This document shows, piece after piece, positions 7,761-16,056 of a stretch of DNA of 64,000 bases. Each line of letters starts with the position of its first letter. Position 1 is the stretch's first letter. Location: positions 1-64,000 of the forward strand of contig NZ_JBNAGK010000010.1 in assembly GCF_049803835.1 (NCBI RefSeq), in the 5' to 3' direction. The translations under genes and the position numbers were made by a program. This stretch comes from Pacificoceanicola sp049803835. GTDB taxonomy: Bacteria; Pseudomonadota; Alphaproteobacteria; Rhodobacterales; Rhodobacteraceae. The notes beneath the pieces were generated by a model. It was given only the letters and a program-made list of their open reading frames with translations. It ran no database searches and was not told the DNA's origin.

Positions 7761-8278
7761 AGGTTCTGCGCCGCTACATCGCCATCGTCGACCGGATCAA
7801 CCACGCCATCGGCCGGTTTGCCATGTATGGCATCTTTGCCCTGATGGCTGTCTTGCTCTGGTCTTCGATCTCGAAGGTGTTCTTCACCCCGTCCATGTGG
7901 ACGCTGGAAATGGCGCAGTTCCTGATGGTCGGCTACTACATCCTCGGCGGGCCGTATTCGATCCAGATGGGCTCGAATGTGCGCATGGACCTGCTCTACG
8001 GCGAGTGGTCGACCCGGCGGAAGGCGGCGGTGGACAGCATCACGGTGCTGTTCCTGATCTTCTATCTCGGGGTGCTGCTCTGGGGCGGGATCGACAGCAC
8101 GATCTACAGTTTCAGCTACGGCGGCGAGCGCAGCCCGACGGCGTGGCGGCCCTATCTCTGGCCAATCAAGGTGGTCATGTGCTTCGGCATATCGTTGATG
8201 CTGCTCCAGGCGGTGTCTGAATTGTTCAAGGATATCCTGCGACTGCGCGGAGAAGAGGTCCCCTCCCTTGTCGTATGA
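7757..8278 (+). CDS. TRAP transporter small permease (DctQ type)
   Basis: A 173-residue membrane protein with about four hydrophobic helices (residues about 20-42, 50-70, 92-112 and 132-155), matching the DctQ family in size and layout. With the large permease and periplasmic binding protein encoded next, it forms a tripartite ATP-independent transporter for a carboxylate-like solute, driven by an ion gradient. The gene starts within the previous stop (ATGA at 7757-7760) and overlaps the following gene by 11 bases, so it is tightly coupled in the cluster. Confidence 0.93.
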   Translation: MKVLRRYIAIVDRINHAIGRFAMYGIFALMAVLLWSSISKVFFTPSMWTLEMAQFLMVGYYILGGPYSIQMGSNVRMDLLYGEWSTRRKAAVDSITVLFLIFYLGVLLWGGIDSTIYSFSYGGERSPTAWRPYLWPIKVVMCFGISLMLLQAVSELFKDILRLRGEEVPSLVV

Positions 8279-9593
8279 ATTCATCGCAATCTTCATGTTC
8301 GCCACGATGATGGCGATGTTGCTGACCGGCCAGCGGGTATTCGGCGCAATCGGCTTCGTCGCGGTCATTGCGGCGCTGGCGCTCTGGGGCGACCGGGGCG
8401 GATACGACCTCGCCTTTTCCAGCGCCATCAAGCTGATGAAATGGTATCCGCTGCTGACCCTGCCGATGTTCATCTTCATGGGCTATGTCCTGTCGGAATC
8501 GAAGATCGCGGACGATCTGTATAAAATGTTCCACGTCTGGATGGGCGGTCTGCGGGGCGGTCTGGCGATTGGCACCATTGGCCTGATGGTCCTGATTTCC
8601 GCCATGAACGGGCTCAGCGTCGCCGGCATGGCGATTGGCGCGACGATTGCCCTGCCGGAACTGCTCAAGCGGAACTATGACAAGAAGATGGTGACAGGGG
8701 TCATTCAGGCCGGCTCGTCTCTGGGCATCCTCGTGCCGCCCTCCGTGGTCCTCGTCCTTTACGCCATGATCGCGCGGCAGCCGGTGGGACAGCTGTGGCT
8801 CGCGGGGGTGATCCCCGGGCTGATGATGGCAGGGCTGTTCATCCTGTATATCGTCATCCGTTGCCGGATTTCGCCGGAACTCGGCCCGGCCCTCAGCCCC
8901 GAAGAACGGGACATGCCGATGCGCGAGAAGCTGCGGCTGCTTCGGGCGGGGCTGCTGCCCGTGGGCATCTTCGCGGTGATGATGGTGCCGTTCGTGAACG
9001 GCTGGACCTCTCTCGTGGAAAGCTCCGCGATCGGTGCGATTGCCGCCTTCCTCGCCGCCGTGGCCAAGGGGCGGATGACCCGGCAGGTGTTCGAGGTGAC
9101 GATCCGCCAGACCCTCGGGATCACCTGCATGTTCATGTGGATCATCCTCGCGGCGCTGGCCTTTGGCGCGGTGTTCGACGGGCTTGGCGCGGTGAAGGCG
9201 ATTGAAACCCTGTTCACCGAGAAACTCGGCCTCAGCCCCTGGATGATCCTCATCCTGATGCAGCTGAGCTTCATCCTGATGGGCACGTTTCTCGACGATA
9301 CCGCCATGCTGGTCATCGTTGCGCCGCTCTATGTGCCGCTGGTCGGTGCGCTCGGATTCGATCTGGTCTGGTACGGGGTGCTCTACACGATCACCTGCCA
9401 GATCGCCTACATGACGCCGCCCTTCGGCTATAACCTGTTCCTGATGAAGGCCATGGCTCCGCCGGAGATCACGCTTCGGGACATCTACGGCTCCATCGTG
9501 CCGTTTGTCCTCGTGATGGTCGGGGCGTTGGCGCTGGTGATGATCTTCCCGCAGATCGCGCTTTGGCTGCCGGATTACGTCTATGGAAAGTGA
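8268..9593 (+). CDS. TRAP transporter large permease (DctM type)
   Basis: A 441-residue, very hydrophobic protein with about 12 helices, the standard size for DctM. Family segments seen include GVIQAGSSLGILVPPSVVLVLYA and LDDTAMLVIVAPLYVPLV, plus the C-terminal QIAYMTPPFGYNLFLMKA. It is the ion-coupled translocation subunit in the inner membrane. TTG at 8268 is the likely start, overlapping the small-permease gene by 11 bases. No in-frame ATG gives a complete first helix. Confidence 0.95.
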   Translation: MSYEFIAIFMFATMMAMLLTGQRVFGAIGFVAVIAALALWGDRGGYDLAFSSAIKLMKWYPLLTLPMFIFMGYVLSESKIADDLYKMFHVWMGGLRGGLAIGTIGLMVLISAMNGLSVAGMAIGATIALPELLKRNYDKKMVTGVIQAGSSLGILVPPSVVLVLYAMIARQPVGQLWLAGVIPGLMMAGLFILYIVIRCRISPELGPALSPEERDMPMREKLRLLRAGLLPVGIFAVMMVPFVNGWTSLVESSAIGAIAAFLAAVAKGRMTRQVFEVTIRQTLGITCMFMWIILAALAFGAVFDGLGAVKAIETLFTEKLGLSPWMILILMQLSFILMGTFLDDTAMLVIVAPLYVPLVGALGFDLVWYGVLYTITCQIAYMTPPFGYNLFLMKAMAPPEITLRDIYGSIVPFVLVMVGALALVMIFPQIALWLPDYVYGK

Positions 9594-9654
9594 CGCAGGA
9601 CAAAAGCAACGACCCCGCAAAGGGGCATTTCACCCAACCGACAAGGAGACGACC

Positions 9655-10686
9655 ATGACTTTGACAAGACGGAATATTCTCAGAGGTGCCGCCGCCGCGC
9701 CGCTGCTTGCCGCGCCGACACTGGTGAAGGCGCAGGCGCCGATCAAATGGCGCTTCCAGACCTATGCCGGGGCTGCGCTGGGCGAGCATGTGACCAAGCC
9801 GATCATCGACTACATCAACACCGTCGCGAATGGCGAGATGGAGATCGAGCTTTACTACGCCGACCAGATCGTGCCCACGGGCGAGCTGTTCCAGGCCCTG
9901 CAGCGCGGCACCATCGACGGCGTGCATTCCGACGACGACTCCATGGCCTCCCCGACGCCGCTGCGCGTGTTCGGCGGGTACTTCCCCTTTGCCACCAAGA
10001 CGATCCTCGACGTGCCGGTGCTGTTCAACCAGTACGGCCTCAAGGAGATCTGGGAAGAGGAATACGCCAAGGTCGGCGTCAAATGGCTCTCTGCCGCCGG
10101 TCAGGACCCGTGCAACTTCAACACCAAGAAGGAGATCACCTCGCTGGCGGACCTCGACGGTCTGAAGCTCTACACATTCCCGACCGCGGGCCGCTTCCTC
10201 GCGCAGTTCGGCGTGGTGCCGGTAACGATCCCCTACGAGGATGCGGAAGTCGCGGTGCAGACCGGCGAGCTCGACGGCATGGCGTGGTCCGGCATCACCG
10301 AGGATTACACCGTCGGCTGGGCGGACGTGACCGACTACTTCCTGACCAACAACATCTCGGGTGCTTGGATCGGGTCCTTCTTCGTCAACGAAGAGCGTTG
10401 GGCAGAGTTGCCGGATCACCTGAAATCGCTGGTCATGGCGGGTATCGAGGCCGGGCACACCTATCGCAACCAGTGGTACTGGGGCGGCGAGGCGCGGCTG
10501 CGGGCCAAGGGCGACAAGTTGCAATTGCGCGAAGTGCCCTCCGCCGAGTGGAAGCAGGTCGAGGAGGCCGCTGTCAAGTTCTGGGACGAGATCGCGCAGG
10601 AAGGTGAGGTGCATCAGAAGATCGTGTCGATCTTCCGCGAGTACAACTCCGTCATCAACTCCGCCGGGGCGCCTTACACCTTCTGA
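9655..10686 (+). CDS. TRAP transporter substrate-binding protein (DctP family), Tat-type signal
   Basis: A 343-residue periplasmic binding protein. The N-terminus TRRNILRG followed by an alanine-rich stretch ending LVKAQA looks like a twin-arginine signal peptide. DctP-family signatures follow: PIIDYINTVANGEMEIELYY, QIVPTGELFQALQRGTIDG and the GLKLYTFPTAGRF region that carries the carboxylate-binding arginine in the family. The overall type resembles binding proteins for small organic or keto acids, but the ligand cannot be fixed by reading. ATG 9655 has an AAGGAG site and lies 62 bases after the large permease. A hairpin follows the gene at 10709-10737. Confidence 0.93.
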   Translation: MTLTRRNILRGAAAAPLLAAPTLVKAQAPIKWRFQTYAGAALGEHVTKPIIDYINTVANGEMEIELYYADQIVPTGELFQALQRGTIDGVHSDDDSMASPTPLRVFGGYFPFATKTILDVPVLFNQYGLKEIWEEEYAKVGVKWLSAAGQDPCNFNTKKEITSLADLDGLKLYTFPTAGRFLAQFGVVPVTIPYEDAEVAVQTGELDGMAWSGITEDYTVGWADVTDYFLTNNISGAWIGSFFVNEERWAELPDHLKSLVMAGIEAGHTYRNQWYWGGEARLRAKGDKLQLREVPSAEWKQVEEAAVKFWDEIAQEGEVHQKIVSIFREYNSVINSAGAPYTF

Positions 10687-10708
10687 TCCGAAGGCAGGGA
10701 ATGACAAA

Positions 10709-10737
10709 GGCCTCCGCGCGCAGGACGTGCGGGGGCC
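10709..10737 (+). terminator. Hairpin after the TRAP binding-protein gene
   Basis: GGCCTCCGC (10709-10717) pairs with GCGGGGGCC (10729-10737), nine pairs including one G-U. There is no T-run, so it may stabilise or attenuate the transcript rather than stop it. It separates the transporter genes from the tube-protein gene. Confidence 0.45.
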
Positions 10738-10761
10738 GGTTCGGGTTCAGGGAGACAGGAC

Positions 10762-11220
10762 ATGGCGGATGACGGCGGGACGCAGGGCGCGGCATGGCCC
10801 TTGCCGAAGTTCCATTTCCGGGTTTCGATCCCGGATGTCGGCGATGTTTCCTTCCAGGAAATCACCGGACTGGACTCCGACGTGCCGGTGATCGAGTACC
10901 GGGCGGGGAACAGCAAGAGCTTTCAGACGGTGAAGATGCCGGGGATCGCCAAGTACGGAACCGTGGTGATGAAGAAGGGGATTTTCACCAAGGACAACTC
11001 GTTCTGGGCCTGGTTCGAAGAGGTCAAGATGAACCTGACCGGGCGCAGGGCGGTGACCATTGAACTGCTGGACGAGACCGGCAAACCGACCATGGTCTGG
11101 ACTTTGACCAATGCCTGGCCGACGAAGATCTCCGGAACGGACCTGAAGTCCGACGGGAATGAAGTGGCGGTTGAAACGGTGGAATTCGCCCACGAGGGGC
11201 TGACCATCGCAAACGCCTGA
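10762..11220 (+). CDS. Orphan contractile-injection-system/phage tail tube protein (T4 gp19/Pvc1-Afp1 type)
   Basis: This 152-residue protein reads as a tail-tube subunit of the T4 gp19/extracellular contractile injection system family. Diagnostic segments are WPLPKFHFRVSI, QEITGLDSDVPVIEYRAGN, KMPGIAKYGTVVMKKGIF, TNAWPTKISGTDLKSDGNEV and the C-terminal EFAHEGLTIANA. In phages and eCIS such proteins stack into the inner tube. Here no sheath, baseplate, spike, AAA+ or tape-measure gene lies within the window. The gene sits 75 bases after the TRAP genes and 17 bases before the glutamine-synthetase-like gene, on the same strand. It appears intact. Whether it forms tubes, serves a distant eCIS locus or has been recruited to metabolism is unknown. 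Confidence 0.9.
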   Translation: MADDGGTQGAAWPLPKFHFRVSIPDVGDVSFQEITGLDSDVPVIEYRAGNSKSFQTVKMPGIAKYGTVVMKKGIFTKDNSFWAWFEEVKMNLTGRRAVTIELLDETGKPTMVWTLTNAWPTKISGTDLKSDGNEVAVETVEFAHEGLTIANA

Positions 11221-11237
11221 GGAAGGAAAGACGCGAG

Positions 11238-12587
11238 ATGACGTTCGAAGAGTTGAAGGCCGCGGTCGAATCCCGGGAAGTCGACACGGTCCTGGCCTGC
11301 ATCGTGGACATGCAGGGCCGGATGATGGGAAAGCGGTTCCACGCGGGCCATTTCGTGGCGAGTGCCTGGGAAGAGACGCATTGCTGCAACTACCTGCTGG
11401 CCACCGATCTGGAGATGAGCACGCCCGAGGGCTTCGAGGCGACGTCCTGGGAGCGCGGCTACGGCGATTACATCATGAAACCGGATCTTTCGACGCTGCG
11501 GCCGGTGCCGTGGCTCGACGGGACGGTCATGGTGATGTGCGACATCCTTGACCATCACACCCACGAGCCGGTGCCGCATGCCCCGCGCCAGATGCTCAAG
11601 AGCCAGGTCGCGAAGCTGAAGGACATGGGTTTCGACGCCATGATGGCCACGGAGCTGGAGTTCTTCCTGTTCGAGAAGAGCTATGACGAGATCCGCAAGG
11701 GCGGGTATCGCGACCTCGAGCCGATCAGCGGCTACAACGAGGATTACAACCTCTTCCAGACCATGAAGGAAGAGCACGTGATGCGCCGGGTGCGCAATCA
11801 CCTGTGGGACGCGGGCATCCCGGTGGAGAACACCAAGGGCGAGGCGGAGGCCGGGCAGGAAGAGCTCAACATCAAGTATGCCGACGCGCTTCTGACGGCG
11901 GATTACCACACGATTTCCAAACACGCGATCAAGGAGATCGCCTGGCAGCAGGGCCACGCGGCGAGTTTCCTGCCGAAGTGGCATCCGGACCGCGTCGGCA
12001 GTTCGAGCCACGTGCACCAGTCGCTGTGGAAGGACGGCAAACCGGCGTTCTTCGATCCCGAGGACGCTCTCGGGATGAGCGGTCTGATGAAGCACTACGT
12101 GGCGGGCCTGCTCAAGTACGCGCCGGATTACACCTATTTCCTCGCGCCCTATATCAACAGCTACAAGCGCTTCATGGTCGGCACATTCGCGCCCACGCGG
12201 ATCATCTGGTCGGTGGACAACCGGACAGCGGGCTTCCGTCTGTGTGGGGAAGGGTCCAAGGGCATCCGGATCGAGTGCCGCGTCGGGGGCTCCGACATCA
12301 ATCCCTATCTGGCCATGGCGGCGATGCTGGCGGCGGGGATCGCCGGGATCGAGGAAGGGCTGGAACTGGAAGATCCGACAACGGGCGACGTCTACAAGGG
12401 AACATCCGGGCGCATCCCGGGCAATCTCGACACGGCGCGGGCGGTTCTGCAGGAGTCCGCCCTGATGCGCGAGGCGTTCGGACACGAGGTGATCGACCAC
12501 TACTGTCGCGCCGCCGAGGTGGAACTCGAAGCCTTCGCCCGCGCGGTGACGGATTGGGAAATCGCGCGCGGGTTCGAGCGGGTCTGA
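11238..12587 (+). CDS. Glutamine-synthetase-family ligase (probable gamma-glutamyl-amide synthetase)
   Basis: A 449-residue glutamine-synthetase-fold protein. Visible are the metal/glutamate motif ATELEFFLFE, EAGQEELNIKY, the HVHQSLW region, and the nucleotide/glutamate segment NSYKRFMVGTFAPTRIIWS with the following NRTAGFRL. Key catalytic regions are therefore present, and size fits non-housekeeping GlnA-like ligases that couple glutamate to an amine such as putrescine, ethanolamine or isopropylamine. The neighbours support a catabolic gamma-glutamylation role: a transporter and amidohydrolase upstream, aldehyde and alcohol dehydrogenases downstream. The amine is not identifiable. A repeat with two hairpins separates it from the aldehyde dehydrogenase gene. 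Confidence 0.85.
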   Translation: MTFEELKAAVESREVDTVLACIVDMQGRMMGKRFHAGHFVASAWEETHCCNYLLATDLEMSTPEGFEATSWERGYGDYIMKPDLSTLRPVPWLDGTVMVMCDILDHHTHEPVPHAPRQMLKSQVAKLKDMGFDAMMATELEFFLFEKSYDEIRKGGYRDLEPISGYNEDYNLFQTMKEEHVMRRVRNHLWDAGIPVENTKGEAEAGQEELNIKYADALLTADYHTISKHAIKEIAWQQGHAASFLPKWHPDRVGSSSHVHQSLWKDGKPAFFDPEDALGMSGLMKHYVAGLLKYAPDYTYFLAPYINSYKRFMVGTFAPTRIIWSVDNRTAGFRLCGEGSKGIRIECRVGGSDINPYLAMAAMLAAGIAGIEEGLELEDPTTGDVYKGTSGRIPGNLDTARAVLQESALMREAFGHEVIDHYCRAAEVELEAFARAVTDWEIARGFERV

Positions 12588-12596
12588 CCGGGCGCG

Positions 12597-12659
12597 GCGG
12601 GGCTGCGCCCCGCGATTTGGGTATTTGAACCAAGAAGAAGCAGGGGTCTCGCACCCCTG
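12597..12659 (+). repeat. Intergenic hairpin-motif-hairpin repeat, copy 2
   Basis: Just after the ligase stop there is a GC hairpin (arms 12597-12603 and 12607-12613). The motif TATTTGAACCAAGAAGAAG (12622-12640) and a second hairpin (CAGGGGT 12641-12647 with ACCCCTG 12653-12659) follow. Order and core sequence match copy 1 at 618-706, one base differing in the core. Both copies sit between two co-directional metabolic genes immediately after a stop codon. Confidence 0.7.
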
Positions 12660-12676
12660 GAAACGGAGGTTTGGCG

Positions 12677-14059
12677 ATGGGCCGGACATTGGAGTGCATC
12701 TCGCCGATCGACGGATCGGTGTTCGCGACGCGCGAGGTGATGAGTTTGCAGGCGGCCCGCGACAAGGTCGCCGCGATGCGTGTGGCACAAGCCGCCTGGG
12801 CCGCGCGTCCCTTGCAGGAGCGGATCGAGCTGGTGATGGCGGGAGTCGCCGCCGTGGGCGCGATGAACGACGAGATCGTGCCGGAACTGGCCCACATGAT
12901 GGGCCGCCCGGTGCGCTACGGCGGCGAATTCCGGGGCTTCGACGAGCGGGCGAGCCATATGGCCGCGATTGCGGAAGAGGCGCTGGCGGATATCGCGGTG
13001 GGTGAAGACGCGACGTTCAAACGCTACATCAAGCGGGTGCCGCATGGCGTGGTGTTCGTGGTCGCGCCGTGGAATTACCCCTACATGACGGCGATCAATA
13101 CGGTGGCCCCGGCGCTGATCGCCGGGAATGTGGTGCTTCTGAAGCATGCGACCCAGACCCTGCTGGTGGGGGAGCGCATGGCGAGGGCCTTCCATGCGGC
13201 GGGCGTGCCAGCGGAGGTTTTCGACAACATCTTTCTCGATCACGACACCACCTCGGCGCTGATCGCGGGACGTGCCTTCGACTTCGTCAACTTCACCGGT
13301 TCGGTCGGCGGCGGCCAGCAAATGGAGCGGGCGGCGGCGGGGACCTTTACCGGCGTTGCGACAGAGCTGGGCGGCAAGGACCCAGGCTATGTCATGGAGG
13401 ATGCGGACCTCGATGCGGCGGTCGATACGCTGATCGACGGGGCGATGTTCAATTCCGGGCAGTGCTGCTGCGGGATCGAGCGGATCTATGTTCATGAGAG
13501 CCTGTACGATGCCTTTCTGGAAAAGGCTTTGGCGGTGGTCCGGGGCTACAAGCTGGGCAATCCGCTGGACAGTGCGACGACCCTCGGGCCGATGGCAAAC
13601 GTCCGGTTCGCCAATGAGGTGCGGGCGCAGATCGCCGAGGCGGTGGCCGCCGGCGCGACGGCTCATATCGAGACTTTCGCGGAGGATGACGGCGGCGCAT
13701 ACCTGACGCCGCAGATCCTGACCGGGGTGACCCATGACATGCGGGTGATGCGGGACGAGAGCTTCGGGCCGGTTGTGGGCATCATGAAGGTGAAGGACGA
13801 CGCGGAAGCGATTGCGCTGATGAACGACAGCGAATTCGGGCTGACCGCTTCGCTCTGGACGCAGGACGTGGAGCGGGCGCAGCGCGTCGGCGATCAGATC
13901 GAGACCGGCACCGTCTTCATGAACCGCGCCGATTATCTCGACCCTGGCCTGTGCTGGACCGGCTGCAAGAACACCGGGCGCGGCGGTGGCCTCTCGGTCA
14001 TCGGCTATCACAACCTGACCCGCCCGAAATCCTACCATCTCAAGAAGGTGACGACATGA
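12677..14059 (+). CDS. NAD(P)-dependent aldehyde dehydrogenase
   Basis: A 460-residue member of the aldehyde dehydrogenase superfamily. It shows the Asn-containing APWNYPY segment (about residues 130-136), the cofactor loop FTGSVGGG, the general base E230 in TELGGKDP, and the nucleophile in NSGQCCCG (C264 by alignment with NxGQxC). It should oxidise an aldehyde to the acid. With the iron-type alcohol dehydrogenase next door it makes a two-step alcohol-to-acid oxidation. ATG 12677 has GGAGG at ideal spacing. Its TGA overlaps the start of the following gene. The substrate is unknown; gamma-glutamyl-amino-aldehydes are a contextual suggestion. Confidence 0.92.
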   Translation: MGRTLECISPIDGSVFATREVMSLQAARDKVAAMRVAQAAWAARPLQERIELVMAGVAAVGAMNDEIVPELAHMMGRPVRYGGEFRGFDERASHMAAIAEEALADIAVGEDATFKRYIKRVPHGVVFVVAPWNYPYMTAINTVAPALIAGNVVLLKHATQTLLVGERMARAFHAAGVPAEVFDNIFLDHDTTSALIAGRAFDFVNFTGSVGGGQQMERAAAGTFTGVATELGGKDPGYVMEDADLDAAVDTLIDGAMFNSGQCCCGIERIYVHESLYDAFLEKALAVVRGYKLGNPLDSATTLGPMANVRFANEVRAQIAEAVAAGATAHIETFAEDDGGAYLTPQILTGVTHDMRVMRDESFGPVVGIMKVKDDAEAIALMNDSEFGLTASLWTQDVERAQRVGDQIETGTVFMNRADYLDPGLCWTGCKNTGRGGGLSVIGYHNLTRPKSYHLKKVTT

Positions 14060-15201
14060 GCCTGACTGCAAATTGGTCCTACCCGACCTCCGTGAAATTC
14101 GGCGCTGGCCGCATTGCCGAACTGCCCGGCGCCTGTGCGCAGGCGGGGATCACCCGGCCGCTGCTGGTGACGGACAAGGGGCTGGCGGACCTGCCGATCA
14201 CGGACGGGGCGCTCGATATTCTCGAAACCGCGGGTCTGGGCCGGGCGCTCTTTGCCGATGTCGATCCGAACCCGAACGAGAAGAACCTCGCCGCAGGCGT
14301 CGCGGCCTATCTCGATGGCGGTCATGACGGGGTCATCGCGTTCGGCGGCGGCTCGGGGCTCGACCTCGGCAAGATGATCGCCTTCATGGCGGGGCAAACC
14401 CGCCCGGTCTGGGACTTCGAGGACATCGGGGATTGGTGGACCCGTGCCGATGCCGACGCGATTGCGCCCATCGTGGCGGTCCCGACGACGGCGGGAACCG
14501 GCTCCGAAGTGGGCCGCGCCTCTGTGATCACCAATTCCGAGACGCATGTGAAGAAGATCATCTTCCACCCGAAAGTTCTGCCGACCGTGGTGATCTGCGA
14601 TCCGGAGCTGACCGTGGGCATGCCGAAGTTCATCACCGCCGGGACCGGCCTCGATGCCTTTGCGCATTGCGTGGAGGCGTTCAGCAGCCCGTTCTATCAC
14701 CCGATGAGCCAAGGCATCGCGCTGGAGGGGATGCGTCTCGTGGTCGAGTACTTGCCGCGCGCCTATGCGGATGGTTCGGATATCGAAGCGCGGGCGCAGA
14801 TGATGAGCGCGGCGGCGATGGGGGCGACGGCCTTCCAGAAGGGGCTTGGCGCGATTCACGCCCTGTCGCATCCGATCGGCGCGGTGTTCAATACCCACCA
14901 CGGCACGACCAACGCGGTCTGCATGCCTGCGGTGCTGGAGCTGAACGCGCCGAAGATCGCGGATCGGTTCGACCGCGCGGCGTCCTATATCGGGGTCGAA
15001 GGCGGCTTTGACGGGTTCCGCACGTTCGTGCAGGACTTCAACGACAGCTTCGCCATTCCGCGAAAGCTCTCGGAAATGGGTGCGAGTGCGGACCGGATCG
15101 ACGAGCTGGTGCCGATGGCTTTGGCTGACCCCTCCTGCGGCGGCAACCCGGTGGAATTGACCGAAGCGAATGTGAAGGCGCTGTTCGAAGCGGTGATCTG
15201 A
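14056..15201 (+). CDS. Iron-containing alcohol dehydrogenase
   Basis: A 381-residue group III metal-dependent alcohol dehydrogenase. The N-terminal Rossmann-like part has the nucleotide loop AFGGGSGLDLGK, followed by PTTAGTGSEVGRASVI. The C-terminal helical part carries metal-ligand histidines in AFAHCVEAFSSPFYHP and AIHALSHPIGAVFNTHHG. It is expected to oxidise an alcohol to an aldehyde with NAD, or the reverse. The start lies in an ATGA overlap with the aldehyde dehydrogenase gene, so the pair is translationally coupled. This is the last gene of the cluster; a strong hairpin follows at 15213-15233. Confidence 0.93.
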   Translation: MSLTANWSYPTSVKFGAGRIAELPGACAQAGITRPLLVTDKGLADLPITDGALDILETAGLGRALFADVDPNPNEKNLAAGVAAYLDGGHDGVIAFGGGSGLDLGKMIAFMAGQTRPVWDFEDIGDWWTRADADAIAPIVAVPTTAGTGSEVGRASVITNSETHVKKIIFHPKVLPTVVICDPELTVGMPKFITAGTGLDAFAHCVEAFSSPFYHPMSQGIALEGMRLVVEYLPRAYADGSDIEARAQMMSAAAMGATAFQKGLGAIHALSHPIGAVFNTHHGTTNAVCMPAVLELNAPKIADRFDRAASYIGVEGGFDGFRTFVQDFNDSFAIPRKLSEMGASADRIDELVPMALADPSCGGNPVELTEANVKALFEAVI

Positions 15202-15212
15202 GGCCGAACGCA

Positions 15213-15233
15213 GCCCCGGCCTCGCGCCGGGGC
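15213..15233. terminator. Terminator-like hairpin between convergent genes
   Basis: GCCCCGGC (15213-15220) and GCCGGGGC (15226-15233) form an 8-bp perfect stem with a 5-base loop between the alcohol dehydrogenase stop (15201) and the convergent lyase stop (15250). There is no long T-run. Its position suggests that it serves both directions. Confidence 0.6.
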
Positions 15234-15249
15234 CTCAACGCAAACCGGG

Positions 15250-16056
15250 TCATTCCCCGATGGGGTTTTTTCCGGTGTAGGTCCAGCGGTAGGCCGGGGG
15301 CGTCGGGCCCTTGTTCCTGCCACCCTGCTGCATCTGCTCCCAGCCATGCGCTATGGCCCCGACCGAGCGCGAGAGGCAAAACAGGCCGCGGGCGAGCGGC
15401 CCGGCGAAGTCAAGCTCGGCATAGATCACTGCTGTCGCGCCGTCGATGTTCATCGGGACGGGCTTGCCCTTGCGGGCATTGAGCGTCGCCTGCATCTGGC
15501 GGCCGATGGCGGCGAAGCGGCCGGAGACGACACCTTTTGATGCGGCCTCTTCGACGAGTCCAAGGAGGCGCGGGGCGCGGGGGTCTTCGGGTTTGTGGAA
15601 GCGGTGGCCGAAGCCGGGGATGAATTTTGACCGCTCGGCTTGCCAGCGGTCGATCATCGTGCCGGTGGCCTCCTCCAGAGGCTGACCTCCCTGCACGGCT
15701 TCGTCGATCCAGCCGTAAAGCTCGACCGCCTGCTCGCCCGCGCCGCCATGCACATCGTCGAGCATGTTGACCGCATTGGCCATAGCGCCGTTGAGGCTCA
15801 ACCCGCAGGTCACGGCCATCCGCGCGGCGGCAATCGAGGGGGCCTGCGGGCCGTGATCCACCGCGGCGACAAGGGCGCACTCGAAGAGCTTCGCCTCCGC
15901 CTCGGTGGGCAGGTCGCCCCGGGTCATGAGCCAGATCATCTGGGGGAAACTGACCGTCCCGATCAGGTCCTCGATCGGATGACCGCGCATGCGGATCTGG
16001 CCCGGAGCCATGTCGATGATCTCGGTGCTCCACCAGTCGGAGACGTCATTCTTCAT
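15250..16056 (-). CDS. Citryl-CoA-lyase-like protein (short citrate synthase family)
   Basis: A 268-residue citrate-synthase-fold protein, far shorter than housekeeping citrate synthase (about 430 residues). Catalytic-type motifs are kept: DVHGGAGEQAVEL near residue 97 and IPGFGHRFHKPEDPRAPRL. Such short proteins are annotated as citryl-CoA lyases and are expected to cleave or form a citryl-CoA-type ester. The gene begins in an ATGA overlap with a CaiB/BaiF CoA-transferase gene, so a route of CoA activation followed by C-C cleavage is likely. The acid is not known; citrate or a citramalate-like acid are candidates. The in-frame extension upstream to 16485 only overlaps the CoA-transferase and was not used. 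Confidence 0.8.
   Translation of the reverse strand: MKNDVSDWWSTEIIDMAPGQIRMRGHPIEDLIGTVSFPQMIWLMTRGDLPTEAEAKLFECALVAAVDHGPQAPSIAAARMAVTCGLSLNGAMANAVNMLDDVHGGAGEQAVELYGWIDEAVQGGQPLEEATGTMIDRWQAERSKFIPGFGHRFHKPEDPRAPRLLGLVEEAASKGVVSGRFAAIGRQMQATLNARKGKPVPMNIDGATAVIYAELDFAGPLARGLFCLSRSVGAIAHGWEQMQQGGRNKGPTPPAYRWTYTGKNPIGE

Noticed and set aside
10762..11220. Type VI secretion Hcp as an alternative name for the tube protein
   Set aside because: The words NAWPxKxxxTDLKSDGNEV and EFAHEGLTI are those of gp19/Pvc1-type tubes, and no T6SS gene is present.
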